Of a DNA stretch of 64,000 bases, positions 11,806 to 23,240 are shown one piece after another (the first letter of the stretch is position 1; each line of letters begins with the position of its first letter). The notes under the pieces are model-generated. The model ran no database searches and was not told the DNA's origin. It worked only from the letters and a program-made list of their open reading frames with translations. The stretch covers positions 38,065,321 to 38,129,320 of the forward strand of contig CM064580.1 of the NCBI GenBank assembly GCA_032716605.1, written 5' to 3'. A program made the translations under genes and the position numbers. This DNA comes from Paralithodes platypus (taxonomy: Eukaryota; Arthropoda; Malacostraca; Decapoda; Lithodidae).

Positions 11806-13994
11806 AACTAGCAGGTGTACCCGGCGTTGCCCGGGTTTAAATTATACCATAATCACCATCACTACTACCACCACTACTACTACCATTATCACCATCATCA
11901 ATCACTTGTGACGCCTCCCGGCGCTAGCAGAATGGTTGCGTGGGGCATTGCAGCTCGCTAGCGCTCGCCAGGATGGGGGGATGGGCTACAGTTGTCCTAG
12001 AATGATCTGCTTTATGTTATTAGTGTCGTGTTGCCACAGACAGTCTAGAAATGGTCTTTGTTTTGGTCTGTGACCGCGCCTTGTATTTTATATTCGCTAT
12101 AATATAAATGTTGCTTGTGTGAGAGGCGAGCGAGAGAGGGTGACGGGGTACACCTGGCAGCGGGGCGAGCTATCACGCGGCCCGCTTGGGCGCTGACGGC
12201 GTTGGCGGCCGGGTGGTCAACTAGTCCCTGCTCATCGCGGCCTCGTGTTTTTTACCAGCTCAGAGCTGGCCTGACACGCGTATCGTCTACATCCTTTGCA
12301 ATTCTGTCCCCCATACTCGCCACTTTGCATACTATTTCTCTCTCTCGACTTCTCCTTTCTCATTCTCTAATCTTTATTAAACTCAACATCCCTTCTGGTT
12401 TCAGCATAGACGTTCACCGTCGGCCAGTCGTATTGTACGCGAAGCTCTCAGATATTTCTATGTATTAGGCTTTAATGAGGTTTGGAGAGACGGACTTTTC
12501 CGTGTGTGTCCTCTCTCGGGAAGGTTGTAGACCGGTATATGTCTCCCTGGCAGGGTGTTGAGTGATTCTGCTTAGTTATTTAAAGCTAGACTAGGGGTAA
12601 GGTTACTGTGTCGTTGTCTCCGATGTGTGCAGTGTTAGCTAAGCCCTGCACGACATCGACAGGTACTGTGGGAGCCTAGGTTGTCTTCGGGTGGGTTTAC
12701 TTTGCGAGCACAGCACTGGTGTGAGAGGGCCATAGCCTATCCCTCACAACATAGTGCTGCCTCTTTGTGTTGACTTCTGAGGGATCGCCAGGATAGAACT
12801 AGGTACTAGAGACCTAGATTTATCAAGAGAGCATCCCCGTCATATAACGTAATCTTCATTATACCACCTTCGGACAACGTTAGGCTACGAGCCGCATGCT
12901 CGCCCATTGTTGCCCTGCCTTGATACCCCAGCTAGACTTTATTAACCGAGCAGACACTGGTTAGAGATAAGCTCCATTATTATATGTATGCCACATTATT
13001 ATTCACTGCACTTTTGAGCCGGGGTTGTTGAGTTACACAACCCTAGTGGGCTGTTGCGTTGTGTCACGAAGAATTTCTTTAGTTGTCGAGCATTACTACC
13101 TTTGCGCGGTCTTTATTATTCGCCTGCCTATTATTACTATATGTCCTAGCATTTATTGTGACCCGTATTCTGCATTATAATTGTTCAAGATTCTTTACGA
13201 ACATCTTCCCAGCATCAGACTTATTTCAGAAGTTTCCAGTTGATGTTGCAGGACTAGCATTGCACTTTCTTTAATACAGGAGTGCCAGTTATTTGAGTAT
13301 CTACCGTAACGTTAATTAATCACATTAACTATCTTTTCTTTGTGTAACCTAATCGAGTAATCTTTTACTGTTTGAGAATAGGCTGTTTCATCGAGCGTCA
13401 GCCTAGTGTGTGTGCACCAGTTACCGAGTCATAGGATACCTCGTTGTCCAGGCACGACTCAGGGCGGTAATGGTGTTTTGTTTTCCAGTGTTTAAGGCAG
13501 GGGTTGGATCTAGTGTTACTGTTGTTGCATTTTGCCATTATCTAGTCCAATGTTGAAGAGCCCTGTGTCTTTGAGAACCTGGATCGTAACACACTACTAC
13601 CACAATCATCACAATACTACTACTACCATAATCACCGGCCTCGACCTCCCTGTGCCTCATTAAACGGTGACCTCGATTTCGGCCGCTAAATTACCTCCGA
13701 TTTTGGATCTGACCTCATCTGTACCCCCATTTTGGGGGGCTGCGAACAACTTTCGTTCCATACACCTTTTCGATCGGAGGCCTCCTTCTGCCCCAAACGG
13801 CCATTTTTTCATTATTTTTTCATTTTGTTTTTAAATTTCGGCCTCGAAACGACCTCCGATCGTGGCCTCGCCCCCTCTATGACCTGACCCAGGTCAATTG
13901 ACACCCACATGCAAAGTTTCAGCCCCCCAGGTCCAAAACTGCGGCCGCCTATTAAGAACAGACACACACACAGACAATAGAAAATATTATATAG
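11806..13994 (+). mobile_element. RTE-like non-autonomous repeat, copy 1, split by a solo LTR
   Basis: Starts CTAGCAGGTGTACCCGG followed by CGTTGCCCGGG, passes into a (CAC/TAC)n stretch, is interrupted by the LTR at 11,907-13,591, and resumes with CTACTACC and GGCCTCGACCTC. It ends in CGGCCGCCTATTAAGAACAG, a CA-rich run and ATTATATAGA. Phrases such as CATGCAAAGTTTCAG resemble RTE-type 3' regions; that assignment is inference. Copy 2 follows head-to-tail. Confidence 0.7.
11907..13591 (+). mobile_element. Solo LTR, 1,685 bp, flanked by a CACT target duplication
   Basis: Begins TGTGACGCCTCCCGG and ends GATCGTAACA, with canonical TG...CA termini. The flanks CACT at 11,903-11,906 and 13,592-13,595 are an exact 4-bp duplication, and the interrupted RTE-like repeat reads through when the segment is removed. 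It shares blocks in the same order with the minus-strand LTR at 49,691-51,490: CTCGCTAGCGCTCGCCA at 11,954-11,970, then the phrases GGGCTA, AGAATGAT and TCTGTGAC. No gag or pol lies beside it, so an LTR-LTR recombination remnant is the simplest reading. Superfamily (Gypsy or BEL/Pao) cannot be decided without internal coding sequence. Confidence 0.85.
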
Positions 13995-14400
13995 ACTAGC
14001 AGGGGCACCCGGCGTTGCCCGGGTAATCACCATCACTACTACCACCACTACTACTACCATAATCACCATCATCAATCACTACTACCACACTGGCCTCGAC
14101 CTCTCAGTGCCTCATTAAACGGCGACCTCGATTTCGGCCGTTAAATGACCTCCGATTTTGGATCTGACCTCGTCCATACCCCCATTTTGGGGGGCTGCGA
14201 ACAACTTTCGTTCCATACACCTTTTCGATCGGAGGCCTCCTTCTGCCCCAAACGGCCCTTTTTCCAATTTCGCGCCCATTTTCTCCGTCCCTTTCACCCT
14301 GGGGAATTCAATTTTTTCACTAAAACCTGCCTAGGGACCCCCTTACTATGCATACCAAGTATGAACGCTCTAGCATAAAAACTGCGGCCGCCTATAAAGA

Positions 14401-14432
<32 letters not shown>

Positions 14433-14452
14433 TCGAAATTATTATATAGATG
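13995..14452 (+). mobile_element. RTE-like non-autonomous repeat, copy 2
   Basis: About 460 bp, uninterrupted. Begins CTAGCAGGGGCACCCGG, has a TAC-rich stretch, then the same CCTCGATTTCGGCCG, CCCCCATTTTGGGGGGCTGC and CCTTTTCGATCGGAGGCC blocks as copy 1. Ends with a (GACA)n run and AATTATTATATAGATGA. It is an uninterrupted version of copy 1 for comparison. Confidence 0.75.
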
Positions 14453-14950
14453 ACGCGTTTTTTCCCCTTTCTCCGGCTATCATAAGACGATTTTATTTGG
14501 AGGGAATGATGGGAATCAGAAGGTTTATTGGCAAGTTGCTTATTTTACTGCACGAAGAGCCGTCTTATGCTGTGTAATATCGTCAATGTTAGCAGGAAAA
14601 CACCTATCCTATGCTGTATGGGTTAAGCATACAAAGACATGCAGACATAAACTAACAAAGGATTACACCCACGCTAACAAATATACATAAAACTAAATTT
14701 CCTAAATTACTTCCACTAACACGTACACAAAAATATAGGTATTAGTTAACCACATTATTTTGTATCCACTCCATGATTTTATGTATGGAAAGAAATATAT
14801 TATGATTGAATTAGGAGTAAAACAAAATCTATACGGTAGTTCATACAATCAATTGACCATTTTTACAAATTATTCTTGCAATTCAATAATACAATGATTA
14901 CTACCATACATAAAATCAATAACATGCCTAGAGAACACGGACACAACAAG

Positions 14951-14957
<7 letters not shown>
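14453..14957. other. AT-rich spacer with a possible decayed TTAA element
   Basis: Bases 14,455-14,626 hold complementary phrases (ATCATAAGACGATTTT against the strand around GCCGTCTTATGCTGTG) and end TGGGTTAAGC, resembling the TTAA MITEs, but no clear left boundary was found. The rest is featureless. Confidence 0.4.

Positions 14958-15043
<86 letters not shown>
14958..15043. repeat. (CA)n microsatellite
   Basis: Uninterrupted CA run preceded by a short CGCGCG stretch. It explains the CV/TH-repeat open frames on both strands. Confidence 0.97.
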
Positions 15044-15046
<3 letters not shown>

Positions 15047-15943
15047 GAGGCCAATTTTGGTTTACATATATAATTAGAAATCTACCTTCTTCCTCCTTTC
15101 CTTGCTGTTTGTATTACATTTGTAAATCGTTTGTGTTGCTATGTCCGCGCGAAGAGAAGCACCTCTAGGTCTTACTCATGGTGGTGTTGTTCTTTTTCAT
15201 CTTCTTGTTATGGCGACCCTCATTTAAACGCTAATTCTCGGATATTTCTGAACCAAATTTAAGGATTTTTCACATGCATTTGCTCTGATTTAGCTTCTAG
15301 GCCATGATGGAGCCCTTTTCTTAAAGTTTGTTCTGTGCGTTGTGCCATGTGTCTCGGATAGAGTCCGCTTGGACTTGTTCTTTTTATATTTTCCAATTTA
15401 AATATTAGGTTTTTCGTCAGACTTGTCTACTTTATTATAATCTTCTCCATATGTTAATTTTTATCTTGTCTACAGTATTGTTGTTATTGTACATTAGGAG
15501 GATTTTATGTTTTTCTTATATTTTATAATTTCTCGGTTACTATTTTATATGGATGTTTTTTGTTTTGTATTCCATTTGTATCTCATTAAGCTGATTTTCT
15601 TTGCGATTCTATCTGTCCTTTTCATTTGCAAATATTATTTTTTCCTTTCTCCATTTCGTGCTTGATTTTGTCTGCCGTTATTTCTTACTTTACTTTAAAT
15701 TTTTAATTTCTGATACTTTGTTTATATTAGCCTGTATATCGTTTTTGTTTTGTTTTATATCCTTACTATATAATTGTTGTAACCAATATTTTTGTATTAT
15801 AATTTATAATAGTTCCCTATTTGAATTGTTCCCTTCTCATTTCTTGTTTTATTGTGATTGGTTTTTCCAAATTAATTTATATTTTTTAATTTTGTATTCC
15901 CGACATCAGTGTAAATTTATTTGTATTTAGCGTTTTCATCTTC
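15044..15943. other. T-rich spacer, no gene seen
   Basis: Strongly T-rich from 15,400. The 109-codon open frame at 15,601 is F/Y/L-rich because of composition and resembles no known protein. Confidence 0.5.
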
Positions 15944-17270
15944 TTGATGCTTTCACTGAACCAACCTAGTTTTAACAGGTTGCTTGGAGCTTCAGTATTA
16001 TTAGGGGTCGACATTGCAGCCGTCTCTGATGTTATGCGGTCTGAGAATAGTGAGATCAGTTGGGATGGTTACACATACTACTGGTCTGGTCGTGGAAATG
16101 GTCCTCGCCAAAAGGGGGTAGCTATTGCCATCTTTTCCGCCATGGATTCCGCAGTTGTTGGAGTTACACCTGTTGATGAGCGTATGCTGCTGGTGAGGAT
16201 GAAGCACTCGGTGGGCTTCATTTCTCTTGTTGCAATGTATGCTCCTACCAAGATGAGTATTTTAGAAGAGAAAGAATTGTTCTATGCCAAGCTCGACTAG
16301 GTTGTTGAACAGTACTACCTATGGGACACACTTTGTCCTTGAGACTTCAATGAACTTACTGTCACAAAAAGAGCTGGCTACGAGGTATTTGTCGATTATT
16401 ATTATTATTACTCCTGGCTCTGGTACCAGGAATATCAACAGTACTCTCTTCCTGAACTTCGCAAGGTCCAGGAATTTGAGTATAGCAGGAGCATGTTTGA
16501 ATCTTCCAGAACTGCAGGGTCTTTAGGAGTGCTGAGTTCTTTGTTACCGACTACAGGCTTGTTGTTGCTAAAGTGAAGCTACGACTCAAACCCAGAAAAA
16601 TCTCATTGTTATCTTCCAGGGTTTCATCTTGAGAGGCTCAAGGATGAGGAGTGTGCAAGAAAGTATGCAGTGGCAGTCTCAAACCAGTGTGAAGTGCTTG
16701 GCTCCCTGGAGGACCCTGTAGAATTGTGAGAAAACTTTAAAAATGGAACCCTGTTGTAAGCTGATGAGTGCACTGGAGTCAAACCGAGGACAAGGAGAGC
16801 TTCCTATCGGGTGAGACGCTGGACATAATAGAAGCGAGTTATGCTGCTAGATTGGAAGGAGATCTGGGTCAGCACAGGGCCCTGTCTTGCAGAGAGAGAA
16901 TTGCTGAGGAGGTCAAGAAGCATTTCTTTGCAAATTACCTTCAGCCTGCTTACTGAGCAATGAAAAAAACACTGTTCAAAGCCTACCCCCTAGATTAGTT
17001 CAGTGCGGATGGCCAACTCTCATCGGGCATTGATGAAAGTAGAGGCTGCTGGGCTGAGTACTTTTAGCAGTTATAAATGGCCAGTGCCTCCAACAGACAG
17101 CTTTATCCAATAAACATCTAACCACTAGTGCCTGATCCGACAAATAGTAAAGACCCTCCCTCCCTTGCCGGTAAAGGAGGCTGTTGCTAAGCTGAAGGGT
17201 GGGAACGCTCCTGGTATTTGCAGCATTCCTGGAGAATCACTGAAAGCTGAGAGTGATTCTATGGCGTCTA
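15944..17270 (+). pseudogene. Non-LTR element family E: endonuclease and linker segment
   Basis: The open frame 15,944-16,300 matches the middle of an apurinic/apyrimidinic-like (EEP) endonuclease of an RTE/CR1-type element: a GVDIAAVSDV start, GYTYYWSGRGNG, then MYAPTKMS and a FYAKL stretch before a premature stop. Decayed pieces follow (SIAGACLNLPELQ at about 16,480; EEVKKHFFANYLQ at about 16,905; VKEAVAKLKGGNAPGICSIP at about 17,170, the region just before the RT). Multiple stops and shifts make it non-functional. It continues after an insertion at 18,905. Confidence 0.85.
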
Positions 17271-17544
17271 GGACAACTGGCCGCATACCAACTCACCGTG
17301 GCAAACTGGCCGCAGACATAAGACATAAGATAAGTTGCCGTGGACAACTTGCCGCGATATGGAAAGTTTTTTATTATTGATAAAAATTTGTTTGCTAAAA
17401 TAAGTGTGTTAACATTTGTTCATGAAGTACTTCAATGGAGTAAAATTATGATAGAAATGCAAAAATCTTTGAATAGTAAATATTTGATAAAATTGTCTTT
17501 GATAAAACAAGCGTGCTATGATTTCTTAATGAAGTATTTTTGTT

Positions 17545-17996
17545 TTAACCCGCTGAGTACCAGCTAAATATTTATAAATGTACCACCCAGGACCGGCTGA
17601 TTCTGATTTATTTTTTCCAGAAACAATAGCGAATGGGTTAGGAATGAAGGAAAAACCACGAAAAACCGATCAAAAAGCTCAAAAAATTATCCTACAGAGC
17701 CCCCGAAAACGGGTTTTACAAGAGTAAAAAATTGAAGGCAATTTCCCCAAAACAAAATGTTTTTGCGCGCTCACGCGCACGCGGTTGGACTTTGAGAGTT
17801 TCCAACCATCGGCATGGGTGCGTGGGATACTTACACAGTTCCCATACAAATCTGAGCCCTCTAGGTGTCATAGGACCGGAGTAATTGGGACCGGAGTGAC
17901 ACTGACGCAGACGTTTGCGTCGCTGGGGTTTAGCGTTACATACATTGCCGACGCACTGTTTGCGTCGCTGGGGCTCAGTTGGTTAATAGCTATGGG
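17545..17996 (+). mobile_element. TTAA-flanked MITE, family D, copy 1
   Basis: TTAA at 17,545-17,548 and 17,993-17,996. Ends are TTAACCCGCTGAGTACCAGC and GCTGGGGCTCAGTTGGTTAA, inverted repeats of each other. The interior has GACGCA...TGCGTC tandem motifs and a GCGCGCTCACGCGCACGCG stretch. Matches 60,058-60,484 in the same orientation and 18,054-18,485 in the opposite one. Confidence 0.85.
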
Positions 17997-18053
17997 CAAT
18001 TCACCTAAGGTATTCAACAAAATTTCGACCGTGAAAGTTACTGACAATTGCTT

Positions 18054-18485
18054 TAACCCACAGAACCCCTGCGACGCACTGTTTGCGTCCAAAATGTTTG
18101 TAACGCTAAACCCCAGCGACGCATACGTATGCGTCAATGTTAATTACTCCAGTCCTATGGCACCTAGAGGGCTCAGATTTGTATGGGAACTGTGTAAGTA
18201 TCCCAAACAACAATGCCGATGGTTGAAAACTTTCAAAGTCCAACCGCGTGCGCGTGAGCGCGCAAAAACCTGTTTTTGGGTGTTTTTGCCTACACATTTC
18301 CCCTCCTGTAAATCCGACTTTCGGGCGCACCGTAGGACCCCTTAATGACCTAGGGGATCTTTTTTTGTGGGTTTTCCTTCATTCCTAACCCATTCCTGGT
18401 GTTTTCTGGAAAAAAATTTTTTTTCAAAACCTGCTGGTCCTGGGTGGTACATTTATTATAAACTAGCTGGGGCTCAGTGGGTTAA
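18054..18485 (-). mobile_element. TTAA-flanked MITE, family D, copy 2, inverted
   Basis: TTAA at 18,054-18,057 and 18,482-18,485. It is the reverse complement of copy 1, separated from it by 57 bp, so the pair forms a ~940-bp inverted repeat able to fold on itself. Confidence 0.85.
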
Positions 18486-18904
18486 TACTTTCATCTGCTT
18501 GTCTCTATTTCTTGAACATGACAGGTGGGTTTTGCCCTGGGACCAGTTGCTCGTAATATAGATCTCTTCCTCGTTGAACTTTTTTCATGCCATCTATAAA
18601 TTTTCAAACTGTAGGATGTTGCATTCCAAGTTCATATTTCTATCTTTGATGAGCAGCTTCTGCATGATTGTTTGTCCTGTCTTCATCATTCAAGCAACAC
18701 TGATAGACATTCCATATTTCCTGTGCAAAAAGTGGAGGATGTCTGCCATTACACCTTCTGTTTCTTCTGCCAACATACTTGTCCTCAAACCAATAGTCTT
18801 ATGAACCCAACCTGAGTCAGTCATCAAGAGATTCGTGTCTTATGAATCCAAACCCATTAGGGGTTATGCTAAGATGTGGCCTCGCGGCCAGTTGTCCCAT
18901 TCCC

Positions 18905-19656
18905 GAGTCCATGGTCCTCGGGTTACATAAAGTCCTGAGTGCTGTATGGCAGACAAGTAACATTCCTCTTGACCGGAAAATGGATCTGGTCACTCTTATC
19001 TAGAAAGGAAATGGGGACCGATAGGACTACAATAACTACCGTGGTATTACACTGCTCAGTGTGCCAGGCAATGTCTTTGCCCATATTATTCTGATGCAAA
19101 TCCAAGGCCACCTGCTAAATGAGCAGACTTGAATAATCTGCATTTACACCCAAGGTGTCGACAATTAATTGGATTCTGGCAATTGGATTCTGGAATCTGG
19201 ATTCTGGCAATCTGAAATTGGGATTTCGCGGAACGCGGAATCGAGTTTGAAAATGGCCTGCTTACAGTTTATGTTGATTTCAAGAAGGCATTTGACTCAG
19301 TGCACCAAGAGATGCTCTGGAAGCTACTGTGGCTATGCAAGATCCCCACAGCGATTATTAATCTAGTATCTGGATTTTATACAAAAACAAAAAATGCTGT
19401 TGAGTTTGGTGGCGCAGCATCCTCCGTCTTCCCTGTGAATTCAGGTGTAATACAGGTGTGTGTTCAACAAGCTACACTTTTCAACACTTGTATGGACTAA
19501 TTACTTGGCCAGACAGTTGGGCAAAGTCACTGTGGAGCAGACGTTGACAATTTCAAGATCAACAATATGATATTGCAAATGATGCAGTGATCCCAGCAGG
19601 AGACATTGGATGTTCTCAGATTGGCCCTCGAGGCATTACATGAGGAGTCGGAGCCT
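18905..19656 (+). pseudogene. Non-LTR element family E: reverse transcriptase segment
   Basis: Continues family E after the TIR insertion. Readable RT pieces are GLHKVLSAVWQTSNIPLDRK (about 18,917-18,975), a DYNNYRGITLLSVPG stretch (about 19,023), DFKKAFDSVHQEMLWKLLW (about 19,276) and an SGVIQVC...LFNTCMD stretch (about 19,440-19,497), which correspond to RT motifs 1-4. In-frame stops and shifts interrupt it. It ends mid-motif at LEALHEESEP, where the family-B element is inserted; the following residues resume at 22,442. Confidence 0.9.
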
Positions 19657-22441
19657 ATCTATCCATCTAACTATCTATCTATTGCCAGATGCCATGATCA
19701 CCAAAGGGGTGGCTACAAATTAATTGACTCCAAGCAACTCTGTCCCATGTCACCCGATGCCCCTTCCAACCATCGCTGCTTTCTCTCTTATACCTCTCGA
19801 TTCCATCCTTTCACTTCAATCTTGGTCTGTCTCTCACTCTCGTACACTCTCTTAGTGATTCTCTCACTTCCAATACGTTCAACATGGCCAAACCATCTCA
19901 AGGTGCTCCTTTTTACACTTTCCAGTAAGTATATAAGCCAGGATTCTAGAGCTATTGAACTGCTTACCTATCTGAGGTCAAGGAAAGAGAATAAAAAGTA
20001 AATAAATTGATTTACAAGACATTAGAACTTATTGTTGAACATGAGATATCAGGTTCTATTAGCGTGAACTCCTGAACTAGGGCCCTAGCAACTGGTCATA
20101 CAGTCCCTAGAGCAGCCCTCGTCGGCCACCACAGGCTAGAGACACACGAAGATCCTGCTCGTACTGTTCTCCGTCAACTGCCGTGGATACAGCACCACGA
20201 CCAACACATACACACAACACCCAGGACGCCTCTCTCGCCCGGCCCTTGATGAGGGTAGGGTCCAGTCTCCTATATGGAAAATTGGAAATGATAAGATTAG
20301 CATGGCTTCACAATAACACTTACGGTAACTATTCACAGACGACACGCAAAATCGTAAATAAGGCATTGATGGACTAAGTTAATTTGATAGAGATTATTAA
20401 GTAATCACTTTTCCAAGATCACAGTAAAAGCATTTATCACTATAAGGTTTGTTGAAGAGAGCACTTGAATTCTTACCGTAGCGTTTGGAGGATGAGAGTC
20501 TAGTGAGGAAAGGAACCCAAGGTCGACAATAAGAAGAGTTGCAATCAGTTCGACCCCGGATTCGAGAGCAAGTTAATAATTCATTAATAATGTTCGAAGC
20601 ATAGTCGAACCCTATAAAGAATCTAACCATAAATCAATCCCATCTGTATATATACAGGAAGCTACAGAATGAAACTCTAGAATTAAATAAAGTATTATAT
20701 ACGAACACTCTGGGTTTCGAAGCTTACTTTATATATTGTTACTGGGGGTGACTTAGTCGAACACAATAAGTTCGAAACATATCTTCATCTGGATACATAT
20801 AGTTAATAACATAATATACAACCGAACACACACTGTTCGAACCTTAATACAAAATTATTATGCATAGATAAAATATTAAATTATAGCCTATTCCCTCACA
20901 CATATCCATATCACACTGCTCTCTTACTTCCTCATTCATCTTTCTATCCTTCCATGTAATTCCACATGCACCTCTCAAGTAACTAATTTCTCGTACCCCT
21001 CTCACTCTTGATTTATTTCTCTCCAATAACGTCCATGCTTCATTCGCATACGTCAATGTTGGGATTACCACACTATCATGCAATTACTTTTTTACTTCAA
21101 TTCTGACCACCATATTCTTTGTCACTGTTTTTAGCATTTCTGAACTCTGTTTCCCTGTTGCACCCTCTCCTGCACTTCATCCTCAATACTCCCATCTTTA
21201 TTCATCACTCTTTCCAAATACTTAAATGAGCTTACATTCTCCATAACGTGACCATTCTACCTCACCTCACACTCTTTGCTTGCACCCCTTTCAAAGACCA
21301 TAACCCTACTCTTCCATAACCCTACTCTTCCCCACATTTACCTTCAGGTTAATTTTCTAACATATGGTTCAAAACATATTTGCCAGACCCTGTAACTCCC
21401 ACTCAATATCACTCATCAGAACTGAATCGTCAGCAAACAGTAGTACTGCCAACTTTAACTCATTTCCTTCCCTTACCAGGGGTACACCAACATCCACTGC
21501 TCTTCCTTGAATTTCTTTCATGACTACATCGATATAAATTTTGAACAATCATGGGAACATCACATACCCAACATTCAGATTAAAGAACTCACTCTGTTCA
21601 TTCTCCATATGCACTGCCGCCTTTGCACCGTCATACATGCCCTTCACCGCTTTCAGCAACTTACCGGTACTTTCCAGACTTTCTCTATCAACTCTGTCAT
21701 ACACTTTTACCAAGGCCATAAATGCAGCATGCAACATTTTGTCCCTTCTCCAAATATATCTCAACACATTTCAAGGAAAAAATCTAGTCTACATACGATC
21801 TTCCCTTCCTAAACCCTCACTTGCCTTTTTCTCCATTCTCACTTTCACTCTCTCAATCAATAAGCTGCTGTACAATGTCATCTTCACTACTATGCTTGAG
21901 ACATATCCCCCTGTAATTGCCACACACTCCTCTCTCCCTTTTACCCATATATAGGGGGACTTTTATGCCAGTCTGCAGGCACGTTTCCCTTCTCCCATGC
22001 TAGTTTACACATTTTCCATACCCATTCAATCACTATCTTACCACCATACTTCAGCATCTCCCCACACACTCCATCTATTCATGATGCTTTCCTAATCTTC
22101 ACCGCTTTGAAGGCCTCACACAATTCTGACTGCCTGATCGCCACCTCATCCTCCACTACTTCTCTTTTTCCTCTCTGATACCCTATCCAACTATGTTTGC
22201 CGGCGTTTCATTCCTTACATTCAACAATTCATTGAAATGCTCATTCCATCTCTCGACTCTCTTTTGCTTCTCTGCTAACACTCGCCCATTCTTATCTTTC
22301 ATTTCCTTACTACTTATCTTGCCACCCTCCCTAAATTTCTTGAAATCTTTCCAGAACAATTTCTTCCACTCCTTCCACTTTACTCATAAATTCCTTCCAA
22401 ATTTCTCATCTACTCTTCTCTTCTCTTGAAGAGAAAACCCA
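19657..22441 (-). pseudogene. Non-LTR element family B, copy 1, minus strand, inserted in family E
   Basis: 5'-truncated LINE in reverse. Its 3' tail is a (GATA)n-like run at 19,657-19,686. From the 5' side on the minus strand: the linker before the RT (22,430-22,150), an RT stretch KVYDRVDRESLESTGKLLK and ENEQSEFFNLNVG (21,730-21,550), the region after YADD (21,460-21,250), and a PTLTYANEAWTLLERN block (about 21,065-21,010). Broken by stops, shifts and a further insertion at about 19,926-20,904. Removing this segment restores the family-E reading EESEP-LGLKVSRIKTK, direct evidence of insertion. Confidence 0.9.
19926..20904. mobile_element. Unidentified ~980-bp insertion in family B copy 1
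   Basis: The family-B sequence stops after TTTCCAG (19,925) and resumes at TCCATATCACACTGC (about 20,905), by comparison with the uninterrupted stretch at 49,379-49,400. The insert is AT-rich and carries many GTTCGAA / TTCGAAC motifs (about 20,547-20,841). No coding frame, TIR or target duplication was recognised, so the element type is unknown. Confidence 0.6.
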
Positions 22442-23185
22442 CTGGGTTTAAAGGTTTCTCGGATTAAGACCAAAGTACATGTATTTGGTTACTTATTGGA
22501 TGATGCAGTGCAATCTGTTCATACATGTAGTGAGGACTTAGAGATCTTGGATAAATTTACTCATCTTGGTAGCGTGATCCATAAAAGTGATGAGTCGGGC
22601 TATGATGTCAATCATCGCCTTGGAATAGCATATAGGGTTATGGACTCGCTTAACAAAAGTATATGGCGTTGTCGATACCTGGGCAGAAGGACAAAGCTGT
22701 GAATCATCATGACACTTTCATGACACTGGTGCTCCCTGTCTTACTAAATGGATGTGAGACAAGGACACTTAACAGTGAGTTGAAGAGACGCATCAACTCC
22801 TTTGGTATTTAATGTTTTCGCAGGATCATGGGCTATCGCTGGCATGACTACATCTCAAATCAGCGATTACTCTGTGAAACTGATAAAAGATATATTAGTT
22901 GCATAGACTGTGAACGGAAAGTTTGGATATTTGGGCATGTGGTTCGCCTCCCTAAAATTGATCCTGCTCACCAGGTCTCTACAGAGGCCAACCCTGAGAG
23001 GAGGAGGCCTACGGGAAGATCACGGAACTCATGGCTGAGGCAAGTTGTCCAGTCTTGTGATAGGATACTTTGATATGGGCCAGTTATTTGATTGGAGTCT
23101 CGCCCAGTGGGTCCCTCGGAGTAGAGTCTGAGGGTGAGTGTGGCTATGCACTGTCATGGCACACGCCCACATTGATTGATAGATA
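22442..23185 (+). pseudogene. Non-LTR element family E: RT C-terminus and 3' UTR
   Basis: Resumes with LGLKVSRIKTKVHVFGYLLD, an ILDKFTHLGSVIH block (the usual post-YADD region), and a long 3' frame 22,828-23,073 with CERKVWIFGHVVRLP and GRPRNSW-like residues, typical of the RT C-terminal region. A stop after GRRTKL and a frameshift disable it. The 3' UTR ends in ATTGATTGATAG and a (TTA)n run (23,188-23,229). Confidence 0.88.
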
Positions 23186-23240
23186 TATTATTATTATTAT
23201 TATTATTATTTTATTATTATTATTATTAGGGGTTCGATTC

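Larger units (their letters stand above)
17271..18897. mobile_element. TIR-bounded insertion within family E
   Basis: GGACAACTGGCCGC at 17,271-17,284 is an exact inverted repeat of GCGGCCAGTTGTCC at 18,884-18,897. The segment breaks the RT reading of family E: SDSMA before, GLHKVL after. A related GGACAACTTGCCGC occurs internally at about 17,342. The duplicated-looking TCTATGG / TCCATGG at the two flanks may be a diverged target duplication. Two family-D MITEs sit inside it. No transposase seen. Confidence 0.6.

Noticed and set aside
14863..15073. Cys-Val or Thr-His repeat peptides
   Set aside because: Translations of the CA microsatellite.
15601..15930. 109-codon hydrophobic protein, possible membrane protein
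   Set aside because: F/L/Y/I composition is what T-rich DNA gives; no motif and no matching structure around it.
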